From positions 204,039 through 268,038 of the forward strand of contig LSYV01000037.1 in the NCBI GenBank assembly GCA_001584585.1: a stretch of 64,000 nt of DNA. The letters are read 5' to 3'. Below, piece by piece: positions 1-12,300 of the stretch. Position numbers and translations under genes: made by a program. Every line of letters starts with the position of its first letter. Positions within the stretch are counted from its first letter, which is position 1. The notes below the pieces were generated by a model that saw only the letters and a list, made by a program, of their open reading frames with translations, searched no databases and was not told the DNA's origin. This DNA is from Gonium pectorale (Eukaryota; Chlorophyta; Chlorophyceae; Chlamydomonadales; Volvocaceae).

Positions 1-1999
1 CACCGTGACTTGCCGTGACCAATCGGTGCTCCACTTGAATTGCGTCCTTCTAGGACGCATGCCATGCATATAGATGGGTCAACACGGACTACATCGGGCA
101 TCAACACCCACCATTGCCGACATGCGGACATGTGCCCCGCGGCGCTCGGCGCCGTTGCCGCGACGCGTTGTTACGAATCTGCAACTTGCGCCTCATAATC
201 CTTAATCCAACGCTGCTAGTTTCATACCCGCTCATGTGACCACCTCCCCCTCGCTCCTGGTCGCCTTGCGTGGCATCAGCCTAAGCACGTTTCGGTCTCC
301 TGGCAGCCGAGTCAAGGAAACGAAGGAAGAGGAAGCCTACCTTGATGAACACACCGGCACGATGGCACAGCGTTGCCAGTATCATTGGTCGAGTTGGTAC
401 CAGGCGGGCTTGCAGTAAGCGGGGGCGCCCTTCCGTCCCAGGGACCCTACGGTATCTGAACAGCGCGTCACTGTTACCTTGTTCGGTCTGTTTTGGGTGT
501 AATCTATGGTATCGCTGAGACGCTGGACACGCCACTGAGACGCTGGACCCGCCCCTGATCCACTGGACACTGCAGATACCCTATCGGGAAAAAACTGTGA
601 ACTCAGCCGCCTCCCGCGCCTCCTCATGCGCTACGGTAACGGACTGCCGCCCCGCTTGGGAGCGCAAAGAAACGCTCGACTGCCAGTCATTGACGCGGTC
701 CCGCGTTTGCTGGGATCCTTGCTTCCACCGTCAACACTCCGCTATATCGCCGTTGCCTGGTTCCTTTGCACCGTTTCCGCTTTCCCCGAGCCCGTGCACG
801 TAGGACCCGCTGCCGTACCCGGGCCCCGCCACCTCGCCCGGGCAGCCTGCCCCCTCTCTTTCCTGCCAGTCCATCGGCGGCTACCTACGGGGAGGGGAGT
901 GCTATGGCCTGCTTCTGCGCGTCAACGTTGTCCACATGCCCGCGACTGCTTTGAGCGCGGACGGTTTCTGACTCCGTGTTTCTGTCGTCCATTCCAGGTC
1001 TGTATTACGCCGACCGGCGATTCGGGGGTGCGGGCTGGGCAACCCGCGAATGGTAACCGCTGGCCGCCGATGGACTGGCCCCTTCGTCGACCGCTTGCCG
1101 GACCCTCTACTTCTCGTCAGGTAACTATTCTGGTAACACACCGGGAGCTCGTATACCTCGCCCGCCATGCCCTGTACTCGGCGCCCTGCTGGAAACATCA
1201 CACCCTCGGGTGTGTATGTCCGTAGAAGCTGCCTTCCCCGTTTCTGGTTCTCTTTTTTACTCCACCTCTCTCCTCGGCCTGCCGCCTACGGCATCCTGCG
1301 GCGTCCTACGAAGCAGCTGCTCCGCGACCTATAGGCCCCGGCAGAAAACCATACGAGAGTCCTGATTCGTGAGACGCCACGCGCTGTACAACCCCTGGGC
1401 GTTTGCCAGTACGGGCTGCCCGCTCAGGTCTTCCGTCCAGTAGGCCCCCCTCGGATCATCTAAAACCCTTTCATCAATGGGGCTGGTGGCTGTTAGAGCA
1501 AGGACGGGTGCCCTTGCCAGCAGCTGTACGCGTGAGCTCCTACTACGGCCCGTGCGCCACAGTCGTACAGCATCCCACCACAACAGCAAAGCCTCCACAA
1601 GCCTCATTTAACACATGCCCGACCGGCTCGGCGCCCACGGTCCCAATATCCACAACGCCAACTTCCATGCATGCCGCAACTCGGGTACCGCACTGGCGCA
1701 GCCTCCCGAGCATCAACCCAACACGCACCCCGCTGGAGCGGGCTCACGATGCCCGCAAGGGACCAAGCCCTGGTGTCCTGGCGATGCCTCCATGGTCGCC
1801 GCGGCAGACATCCCCCACCGATGGCAGCTGCCGTCACCTGCCCCGGGCGTCTTGCGGCGCACCCCTCTCCCCAAGCGCCACCGACAAGCTAAGGACGACT
1901 TGCGGCTGGGCCGGCCGGCTGCTTGGGGCGCACGGCAAGCAGCAAGCAAGCCGCAAGCCTCCAGGGTGGCCTGCACGACGCCGACCGCTGTACAGGGGG
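1..1999. other. No supported gene; repeat-bearing flank
   Basis: This stretch lies downstream of the PTPA gene and holds no coding model I can support. It contains one copy of a dispersed repeat (1028-1259) and a short imperfect tandem of an 'actgagacgctggac' unit around 510-560. A 199-codon open frame at 626-1225 runs through the repeat and shares a short peptide (LVYLARHALYS) with the inverted copy near 15.8 kb. That similarity is explained by the DNA repeat and does not by itself show a gene. A degenerate transposable element is possible. Confidence 0.5.
1028..1259 (+). repeat. Dispersed repeat, left copy
   Basis: About 230 bp that match, at roughly 80% identity by eye, the reverse complement of 15712-15970. 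Shared landmarks in order are 'ctggccgccgatggactgg', 'tcgtcgaccgct', 'ctcgcccgccatgccctgta', 'tggaaacatcacaccc' and 'ggttctctttttta'. The two copies are in opposite orientation and flank the PTPA and receptor-kinase genes. No terminal inverted repeats or target duplication were found. Confidence 0.8.
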
Positions 2000-4805
2000 T
2001 CAGTCATCCGGGAACTGGATCAGGCTCCCAAACAGGAAGTGCTGCATGATGGGGAACTTGGACAGCACCTCCACCTGGTACATCTTGATCATGCCGCCGT
2101 TGACCTGGCCATCACGGGACGGGACGAGTGGGGATAAGGAGCATTGACGAACTGGATTCCGGACCGCGTTTAAGCGCACCGGGTCTGCCAGCTGCTGGCG
2201 TGTTCCGGCACGCCGCCAACGGGCGGATGCGCGAGCGCATGAGAGGGCCAGATGGCGGACTGCGGACGGCTGCAGCCTCGCCCTGCTCGTTACACCCCAC
2301 GCAACAGTGCGCGGTGCTAAGCAATCCAGCGGAGCTGCGAGTTGATGCGCACAGGCGTTCGGCGCCCAATACATGCTGCTACTCGTGCTGCTACTCGTGC
2401 TTGTACCCATAATGCGCATCGCCCCTTCACACATTGCGCTTCGCCGGCCCCACCCTCCTCAAAATGTGGCATACGCCCCCCCCCCGACGATGCCGCTTCT
2501 GGTTGCGCACGAAGCGCCGCAGGCCCCGTGCCCACCTTGGCCCATGTAGGCACGCAGCTGATGTCGTTGAGCATGGGGGACGTCTCCCCGAGCGGCCCCT
2601 TCTTGACCTGCACGTGCATGACGATGCACTCAACATACAGGTTTAGCTGCGCAAACTCCTACTTCCCAGGGCAACACGAGCACCCGGAACCTCACAGGCA
2701 CTACCTGACTCCACCCAGCCCTCCGCACCCTGAAGTCCTATTTACCGCACCTGCTTGACGAACTTGACGCAGCCCAGGTACAGGTAGGCGCCTGCGTACG
2801 CCTCCAGCACGTCGGGGTTGTGGATGGACTTGGGTTTGATCATGGGGTGCTGGATAAGCTGCGCGGAGCCCCAGATGAAGGGCAGGAACTGGTAGTCGTC
2901 AAGGCCCCACACGCCGTGAGAGCCGGCCGGCTCCAGCCTGCGCAGGCCGCGGAGCGGATGGAGGTTGGGGTGGGCTTGCGGAAGAGAAAAATGGGTCGCG
3001 CCGCGGCTACTGACGGGGCGGACACGTGGACTTGCGGGGACAGCTAAATTGCGGGTTGCCTACCACTATATAAAGACCCGCACAAGACCCTTCGCCCGCC
3101 CCGAAGCTCCGCGCCCCATACTGCGACACAATCCCCGTTTCCAACAATGCCAGTATGCCACGCCCTGCCCCGCGGCGCCGCAACTCTGTCGTATGCCGCT
3201 GCAGGCCTGCAGCCTCTGGGCGCACCACTGGGCCCGAATGCCGCAACGCATACGCGTGCTGCCGCTGCCGAGTGTGCCGCCGCCCTGGAGCCCCACGCAC
3301 CACAGCCGGAAGCCAGGAGCCCCCCTGCGGCTCACCAGTAGGTGGTCTGGATCTTCCGCATCAGCTCCAGGTACTGCTTGAAGACTGCCAGGGCCAGGCC
3401 CTGTAGGTTTATTTCATCGTTTGGAGAGGGAACCACAACAGTTTGGGTGTGGGTCAGGATCCTGCCTCATAGGCTTCCCATGGCCGCTGCCGCAGCACAT
3501 GTCTTGGAAGCGAGTGAGGGGAGGCCAATGGCGCAGGGAACCGAGTGAGGGGAGGCCAATGGCGCAGGGAACCTACGGTAGACCCGGCGAGGATAGGGAG
3601 GATTGACTGGCGCCGCAAGGCGGCCACCCACGCGGGATACCCCTGACTGTGCAGAATGGCGGCTGATTCACTCGCCACTGTAGCGGAGGCCGCAGAGCGC
3701 TAGACTCACCTCCATCCCCTTAAATAAGTGTGTCCCGCTTGGGAGCCGCACGCACCCGCCCGCCCGCCTCCCGCCAACAGGTCCCAAGCTCCCGTCCACC
3801 ATTGCGCCTGGCGCCATGGCGCACACGACCACTCGCCCAGCTCTCTCCGCGCCAAGCCATGCCCACCTGCCGGTCCGCCTCCCCGAACACGCCCAGCTTG
3901 GCCATGCAGTAGAGCAGCGCGCAGAACTGCGTCTCGTGGCCCGTGCCGTAGTCGATCCGCGTGGCGTTGCCGAAGCTATCCAGCAGGTACGGCAGCAGCT
4001 CGATCGCCGCCGGCCGGGCCTCGTCGCTCTGGAGGACGGACTCGAGCAGCGCCGGCGCGCGCTCCGCCAGGCGCAGGATCCAGGTTCGGAAGGCTGGGTT
4101 GCCGTACCGCAGGCTCTGCTGCTCGGGCGGCACCTCGTCCACCAGCGTGCTGAGCTCCGTCAGTACGGCGCACATGCGCTGTACGGCGGGGGAGGGCGTG
4201 TATGACGGGTCGCTGGTCTTTTTACCGGTGACCGCCTCGTTGATGGAAAGGATGAAGGCCATGAAGTCCTTCACGGCGTCGCTCTCCAGGAACCGTTTCA
4301 GGTCCTCGGCGGTGAGGATGCGTTTGCGGGCCGGCGCGTACTGGGGTGCTGGTGCCGCCGCGGTGGGCATGCGCGGCGCGGCCTGGATGATGGCCTCGGG
4401 GGCACGCCGCTGCGCGCCCATGTGCGCCGCCGCCACCGCCGCTGCGGCGGCGCCGGGCGTGGGGAAGCCGCCGCCGGCGCCTCCCATGGCAGAGAGGGAG
4501 AACGTGCCGGAGCCGGCGGCGTCGGGGAGTCCGGTAAGACCGCCGCCGCCAGCGGGTCGTGGGAAGCTCAGGCGGGGTGGGTCTGGCTCCCCGCCGTTGC
4601 TGGTAGGGACGGGCGCGGAAGCGGTGCTGGCGCTGGCGCCACTACTGGAAGTCCGGCCGTGACTGGGGGCCACATGAGGCACTGGAGAGGCCCAAGGGGC
4701 GGCGGTGGGGCTCAGCGTGTCCTTGGTGTGGTACGGGGCGCTGGTTGGGAAGCCAGGAGAGTCGTCGCCATCGGGTCGTGCGACGTGCAACCCCGTGAGC
4801 TGCAT
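2000..4805 (-). CDS. PTPA: PP2A phosphatase activator (PTPA)
   Basis: Serine/threonine phosphatase 2A activator. The family is known to bind the PP2A catalytic subunit and has peptidyl-prolyl isomerase activity. The model has five exons on the minus strand: 4805-3867, 3400-3336, 2937-2751, 2607-2536 and 2104-2000. All phases agree and it encodes 455 residues. The first ~165 residues are low-complexity Ala/Pro/Gly/Ser sequence. The conserved domain follows, with [20 protein letters not shown], then [45 protein letters not shown] and a C-terminal [20 protein letters not shown]. The catalytic core is complete, so the long N-terminal tail is an extra. I used the ATG at 4805; the frame stays open only two codons beyond it without another ATG. 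Intron 1 carries a 31-bp tandem duplication. Identity is secure; the N-terminal tail is less so. Confidence 0.95.
3511..3572. repeat. 31-bp tandem duplication in a PTPA intron
   Basis: Two perfect adjacent copies of a 31-bp unit beginning 'cgagtgaggggaggccaatg' (3511-3541 and 3542-3572), within intron 1 of PTPA (3401-3866). The lack of divergence suggests a recent slippage or duplication event. Confidence 0.95.
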
Positions 4806-6392
4806 GCCCAAGTCAGCTGATCAGCTATGGCCTGGTATGTTTGCTACTAGCTGGTCGCTTGCGACGCAGGGGCCAAGCTCAGCCAATGAGGATCCCGGAA
4901 GACGGGAGCAACAGAGCTCCGGGGGACAACATCTTGCAGAATCACGGCCGTTTGTAACCTTGAGTGTTATTTATTATAAGTGCGAAGATGGGGTATTTGT
5001 CGTTGTTGTGCGTATTGGTTTGTTTTCGACAGCTAGTCATTCTGTCAGCTGTACCACTCTGGGTGGGTCAGGATAGGACACCACTTCACATACAGTACCA
5101 TTAACCTCACATTGACCCTAACTTATCGATCCCATTGTGCATAGGACACCACCATACATACCACTCACGGCCGATAAAGCTGCATGTCACGAAACGTTGC
5201 GCATTGCAGACGAGTAGCAGCGCGTTGAACCCGAAGTGTGGACGCCTTTTGCCGGGAAATGGGGCCAGCGCGCGGCGTGCTGCGGCTCGGGCTGCAGGTT
5301 AGCAGCAGCTGCGTGCTGCCGTTTGGGAGTCAAGCGCGTCGAGGGCAATACGGAGCCCGCTGGCTGCGGGGGGCGTCGTCTGATAGCCGGGGGGCGCGGG
5401 TTTCGCCGCATGCGCACACGGCCGGCTACCAGGGGACCCCGCCCGCCCCATATTCCCTCTCGAGCTAAGCTTAGGCAGCAGCAGCTAAGGCGCTAGGCGT
5501 CCTGCGCAACCTGGCCAGGCAGCGGCGGGAGGCCCACTGCTTGCCTCACGTGCGCCGTCATGCGCCGAATCCTACAGCCCTCAACGGTCCATCCCTGGCC
5601 TAATCTTACTGGCTTCTATGTCTGAATCTTCGATTCAGGAATATAGATTGGGTACGGGGCTGCAGATTGTTTGAGAGCGGGTCTGAGGGGTGCTGACCCA
5701 CGGGCTGACCCACGGGTGGCCTACTGGCCTTGCGCCGGCCGCCTTGAACGCAGCCACGCCATTCAGGGCTCCTCCCCGCGCACGCCCTGATGTGCAACAA
5801 CTCCCTAGACTCTGAAAGGGCCCTGGCCGAAGCCGCTCGGGCGGTCGCATGGACAGGCATGTTGGCTGTGGCATAACCGGGCTGTGTCCGGGCTGGACCG
5901 GGCTGGACACCGCTTATGGTGATCAAGTCACTGCAACGTCATTCTCAGATACTGCCTGCGCATGGCTTTGATACGGGTGAGGGCGCTGCTCTCCAATATT
6001 GCCTGCGCGCGCTTGCGGACTTTACCTCCACGGCCCAGGGGTTCGACGCTTTTCAGCGCCCACTTCGGCGAATCAAAGGGAGCCCGAAGGCCGTAGGAGG
6101 AAAGGCTTCACGCATGGTTCACGCGTGGTTACCCGGGCAACCTGCCCCCTGTTCTTGTCTGTGGAAAAGTTACAGGCGGAGAGGCAAGAAAGGGCGCAGA
6201 CAACGGGAGGGAAAGGTAGCCCTCAGCCAGAGCCTCAGCAGCGCAAGGTTGAGGGCGCGGCTCCCCGTCACATCTCCATACCCAGACAGCGCCCAAATGA
6301 CAGATCAGACGCAGACCTCAGAAGGTGAGCTGCTATCCCCCTCCCCAACCCTGCTGGTGCGGGAAATGGGCAGCGAAGCGCACTTTCCCGTA
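4806..6392. other. Intergenic: PTPA promoter side and kinase 3' side
   Basis: No convincing exon on either strand. The part near 4.8-5.2 kb would hold the PTPA promoter and 5' UTR; it includes two imperfect 'aggacaccac..catac' motifs at about 5075 and 5140. The part near 5.6-6.4 kb is downstream of the receptor kinase and has a TGTAA motif on the minus strand at 6170-6174, a plausible poly(A) signal for that gene. Open frames here are short and have no recognisable content. Confidence 0.5.
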
Positions 6393-9300
6393 TTACATCG
6401 AACAAGAGCGCAGCGGTCCCGGCGCAGCTGCGCCGTCAGTGTCGTCCAACGGTGTGTCCTCCAGCGCGGGCGCCACCGCCGTCACCAGCATCTTGGCAGC
6501 CGATGACACACGTTTTGGCGCATCGTCCACCGTCGGCTCAGCCCGCCCTCCGCGCCATCTGCAACGTTCACAGCCAGCGGGCGGGCGTGGAGGCACGCAA
6601 TGCTCTCGTCTCAGCTCAGACGATTGAACGGGACGAGTATTGATAAAGGCACACATCATACGACGAGGCACTGCCCGCTGACAAGAGGTGGCAATCGCCC
6701 CGCCGCCCTGTCGTAACTTCCAGACCGCCCCCGATCCCTGCTCCGTCGCACCCATGGGACCGGGGCTGCTGCAGCGGGTCTGTTTCGTGCCTCGGGTTGG
6801 GTCCACCCACGCGGGGTTCCCAGAACTGCGCAGCCGGGCGGCACCCGTCCCGAGCTGCCCAGCCCTCCCAACCATGCAAGCACCCAACCCCCATGTGGGG
6901 GGTTGAACATAGCCTGCTGCCCCTCGCCCTGCCCGACCTGCAAGATCGACAGCCCCTGACCCTGCGAACCACTCTCGTCTAACAAACCTTTCGGCGCATG
7001 GCACACGCATAGCCTTGCGGCGCCGCACGATCTGCACAGAATTATGCAGCCCGTATGCCGTATGCCGTACCCTGACGTACACGCACCTGCTCCTGTACCA
7101 GCAGCAGCGCCTTGACGAGCTCTGCGGCCGCGGGCCGCCGCTCCGGAACCGAGTCCCAGCACTGCCGTACGAGGTGCTCCAGCTTGCGCAGTCGGCGGTC
7201 AGCCGGGACGTCCGACATGGCGGGCCGCTCGCGGTTCATGGTCACCCTCCGCATGAGCAACAGTTGCAAGGAACAAATTCACCGAAGTAGTGGAGGGAGG
7301 ACACTGGGTCTCAGCCAGGTTGGCTGAACAGCTGAGGTGTGCCTGACTGTGGGGGACGACGTGCTGGCAGCGAAGGGCGGGTGGATACACAGGCGTGCGC
7401 CGCGGTCGAGCATACCGTGCCGTTATGCCGGCATTGCCCCGCCCTGCTCGCCTCGCCTCCCCCCTCCCGCGCCCATCGCGCAGGCCCCGTGCCCACGAAG
7501 CAACGAGCAGCCGCCTCCCCAAAGCTCTTTCAGCGGTTCGCCGCCCCATTTCCCCCTGCATCACATCACATCACACCTCCTCCCGTCCGCCGGCCGCTCA
7601 CCGGACCGCAATGACGACCATGGGCATCCCCTGGTGGGACGGTGGCGGCGCGCGGGGGAGGAGGAGGCCGGGCCGGGCGTAGGTCACTCGGGTGCGGATT
7701 CCATGGGATACTTCAGGGGCGCCGGGGCCGGGTGGTTGACACAGGTGCCCTACACCGCCAACGGCCAACCGACTAGGGACTCCTTACCCTGCGGCCCGGC
7801 AAGGCCAAGCACAGCCCAGTGCCGCCACGCCCTTTCCCTGGCGGGTACTTACGTACCCCGCCCCCCACCCCCAAACCACGCGCTCTCCGTATTTCGCGTA
7901 TCCACTTCCAGTGCCAGATGTGCCATCTCCTCATCGCCAATTCCACCCCTCGCCCGCTTGCCACGCCCCGTTCATACCACCAAGTCTTCATACTAAACGC
8001 AATGTACGCCCGCTGGGCAACGGACCGACCCACGGGCCGGCCACGCACCTCCCAGGGCCGCTTCCCGGACAGCATGGCCCACAGCAGCACACCGAAGCTG
8101 TAGACTGCGTGGACCGCAATAGCGATGGCGCAGTAGGGGCCGAGGACGGGGCGCGCGGGCTCATCAGCGGTGAGAGGCAAGTGCGAGTCACGGCTACGGA
8201 GGCCAAGACAGGCGTGAGTCATGACTGGAGGTCGGATTCACAGCCAACGTATCGTGTCGGTGTATGAGCAACGGCCGGCCTTGAAGCCCCTCTTCTTGCA
8301 GTTCCCCAACAGGCAAGCGTTGCAGCAGCCAGGCGGTGCGCGCAACGAACACGGGTGTCCGTTGAAGTGGCGAGCGGGTGGGCGCCTACACGTGTGCTTT
8401 TTGAGCGACCCACACAACCGTGCGTCTAGTCCCGGGTGCAAGGAGTGCTGCTGGCGCCCACTGCTATGCGCACTGTGGGATCACGAGTCGGAAACGAAGC
8501 ATCCACTCGCTCACCATCAACCTTATTCGTAACGATGGTGTTCGTCAAGGCGTAGAGCTCTGTGGGGACGGTCAAGGGCAGGGGCAAGGTGCAAGAGTCT
8601 ACTGAACAACAAGACCAAACGAGCAGCGCCCGTCACCGCCCGCCCCCTGTGCATCCACATACATGGAGCAAGTGACCTCTCACTCGCTAATCCTCGCCCT
8701 CACGTCGCACCGCTCCGCACTTCTGGCAGCCAAAGACTGCGCCTCAACTCCCCATCTCCCGCCTGTACACCCGTGCAACGTGTCGACTGCCGCAACGCAC
8801 CCACCTGGGGCCATGAACTCGGGCGTCCCCACCTCGGGGTTGGCCGTCGCGACCGCGACCGTGTTGCGCAGCCGTGAGAAGCCAAAGTCCTGCACCGTTG
8901 AAGATCAGCAAGCAAGGAGCTGGAGTCGGTCGCGCGGGGCGGGGCAGTCGGGCAGCCGTTTCGCCTCGGAAGCTGCCTAACCGTCGACCAGTCCGTACCA
9001 AACGCAGCACACTCGTACGTACGGTGCACGATGGACCCATGATGCCGTCGTACAGAAATTGATCACGTACGTATTCCTCCATTTCGTTCACTGGCTATGA
9101 CACCGCCACGGCGCCAGTCCCCAGTCCCCTGTACCCTGGCTGCTCACCGCCAGCTTGGCCACCATGTCGGGGCCGCCGGGGTGGTTGACCAGGACGTTGC
9201 TGCGGAGGACGGGGGCGGGCAGGAGGGGGAGGGGCAGGGCAGCTTCCCGCGACTCGGCTTGCGCACAGCATAGCCATAGACAAAGACACAGGCCAGGAGC

Positions 9301-12300
9301 CAGGCATGGTACAGTGGCATGTCCACGTCCGTTTGGAGCGAGGGGCGACTCAGACCGAAGGGGGACTGAAGCGGGAACTAGCAAGGGACAGCTTAGCAAT
9401 ACATGCAGGGTGGGGGGGGGGCGTGCACGCGAGGACGCGGCTCGAATGGCTGACGAGATGCCATGATGCAGGTCCCCCAAGACCGGTGCCCACATTGTTG
9501 AGAGGCATACGCTAAAGCCCGCACCCATGCACTCACCCGGGTTTGAGGTCACGGTGCACGATGGTGGGGTGCAGGTACTCGAGGCCGCGGGCCACGTCCA
9601 GTGCGACGGACACAACCTGCAGCGCCCGCAGAGTGGGCATGGGAGGGTACGGGGGCGATACCGGGGTAGTGGACACAGTGCGCCAGGGGTCCCTGGGTTT
9701 ACACATGGGCAAAGCACGGCACCCCTCGTGCGTTCTGTATGCGTAATACCGTGCTCAAACAGGTGTGCAGAAGGACAGCGAGCGAAAGGATAGCCGGCAG
9801 CCCATGGAACCTCAGCCCAACCTGACCCGCTAAGTAACCCGCTAAGAACGTAAAGCTGGGGATGCTGGCGCCCCTTGTGCGGTGCTGTGGCGGGCCAGAG
9901 GAGACCCACGGGTCGTCGCACCTGCTCCATGGGCAGCAGCTGCCCAGGCCGTCCATACAGCAGCTTGTCCAGGCTGGTCTCGCAGCGCTCCATGACCAGG
10001 CACAGACGCGGCGGCGTGAGGCAGGCCGCCAGCAGGTTCACGATGTTGGGGTGGTGGCAGCGGCTCAGCACCGCCACCTCCTGCGCCAGTTGCGCCACCA
10101 CGAATCCCATGACCCCCGCCTGGCCCGCCTCTGCGGCGGGCATGCCTACCCCTGCGCCTCTGCCTCCGCCGTGGGGCTTGACCACTCCGCGGTCCTCGCC
10201 ACAGGCGTGTGGGCCTGGCTTGGGGCCGCTGCCGGCACTGCACTCCCGCGCCCTGGCGGCTGCATCCACACCGTCGCCTCCAGCAGCCGCTCGATTGTCC
10301 TTTTCCTCATTCATGTCCTCTTCCATTCCCGTATCCGCATCCCCAAGATTGCGTTTGGCGGCAACCTCGTCATCCGACGCCAGGCGGCCGCAGGTTTTGG
10401 CGCCTTGGGCCGGTGTTGCTGTCGCTGTCGCCGCATCCGCGGGCAGCCCCCACGTGTCAAGGGACATGTCCAGGATGAGCTTCACCGCTACGGGCTGGCC
10501 TTGGTACAGCCCCTCCACCACCCGCCCGAAGCCGCCCTTGCCCAGGACCGTGGGCAGCAGCGTCACCTCGCCGGCGGGGCCGGGCTTCACGTCTAGCAGC
10601 ACGTCGGCTCGCGGCGGCGTGAGCGAGCTGATGACTGTGGCAGAGGCGGAGGCGGAGGGAGCCGACCGAGGGACGGCAGGCGAGGCGCCAAACACGGCTG
10701 CGGGCGAATGTCCGTGGGAGCAGGTTACGAGCAAAGCAGCGGCAGCAACGCGTGGATGGGCAGCGGGCAATCGAGCTGTTCATGGCTGTTCATAGCCTTG
10801 CGTCTGCTCGCGAGCTTGACGGATGGCAAAGGGATGCGTGTCCACTGCTACTGCCACCCCGTTGCTCGGCCGCGCCTTACCTCGTGGGGGTGCAGCTGCT
10901 GCAGCCCTCCCCGTCCCTTTATCTGCCACCGTTAGTGTGACGAAGGGCGCTGGCACCGCATTCCTTGACGGCACCGGTGAGATCGCTGACTGGGTCCTGG
11001 AGGCAGCCGCACGCCCCGTTCCCGCGATCCTGCTGGGTTGTTGTGAGGGGGTTTCAGGGTGGTCGGGAATGAACATCTCATCCCAGTCCAACTACAGCAA
11101 GGCCTCATCAGCAGTGCAGCGCGCTGGTGCGGCTGGTGTAACCGCTCTCGCTCGCTCGCAGCGCAGGGCAGTGGTATGGGGCGTCTCGTCACCCCCTGCC
11201 TCCTGCGAACATTTCAGAAACCACTCCACACGACCCCGTGCGGGCGTGTCGAGCAAAGGCAGCGACGGCATGTCATGTCACATCATGGATGGCATGCCAC
11301 GGTACAGAGAGCCACGGCACGGCATTGCCATGGTACGGCAAACACGTCTCCCCTTCCACACGAGGCTTTCCCTTCTGCCCAGCCTGCCCGTGACCACGCC
11401 AGCGCGTGCTTGACGTCGGTGCAGCCGCCACCCGCCCCCACCTGCAGGCACCGCTGGCGGGTGTGCCGTAGGAGCTGCACTGCTCCCATGCCTCCGTATG
11501 CTGCCCCGCGTTTACGGCAACCACCGTTTTCCCATCCGCGCCGGAGCAGTGGCCGCTGTCTCCCTCCTCCTTGCGCGGCGTGTGCACCCCCGGGCCAGCC
11601 GTGTGCCCCGCCGCCGTCAGCCCTCGCCGGCGGCGCAGCGCAACGACGCCCAGAGTGACCACTGCGGCAACCAGCGCGGCGCCTGCAACCAGCCATCATA
11701 GCCGGGAGTTAGTCTGGGATCAAGAAGCCTGAACATGACGGCACAGCTCAGTTGTGGACCAGGGCGGGGCGCTGGCAGGGGTGTGCCCTGCATGGTCAAA
11801 GATTCTAACTCCGCCTCGATGCTTTGACGCAGCCAGGATTCTGCCTGAACCTCAGCATAACAACACATCTCCGGGGCGAGAGTCCGCGATGTGTGCGTCA
11901 CATCAGAAATGCAGATGGGCACGTTGTGGAGGGCGGCCTCAACGTACCATACGCCTCCGTCCCGCCGGCGGGCGCACCACGCACCTCGCAATTCGCGCTG
12001 CAGCATGCCCCACTCACCTCCCAGCAGGCCTCCCAGCAAGGCACCCATTACTGCGTTGCCACGCCCTCCACTGCCGCTGCCGCCAACCTCACCGCCACCA
12101 CCGAGCGCCACCCCCGGGCTCAGAGCGGGCGTTGGGGCCTCCGGCTGCCGACTTGACAGGCCGCCGCTGCTGCTCAGCAGCGAACCCCGTGGCGAGTTGA
12201 GCTCTGCGTCACGTTTGGCGGTCGCGACCATGCAGCCGAGCGTCCCCAGCTCCTCCACGCATGCGTACGAAACCTCTGCTGCGCAGACGTAGGTTGTGTT

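Noticed and set aside
3064..3072. TATA-like 'tatataaag' as a promoter
   Set aside because: It sits inside a PTPA intron with no supported gene downstream on the plus strand, so it is probably chance.
9875..10795. 306-codon plus-strand open frame
   Set aside because: Antisense shadow of the receptor-kinase exon that carries the Gly-rich loop and beta-3 lysine.
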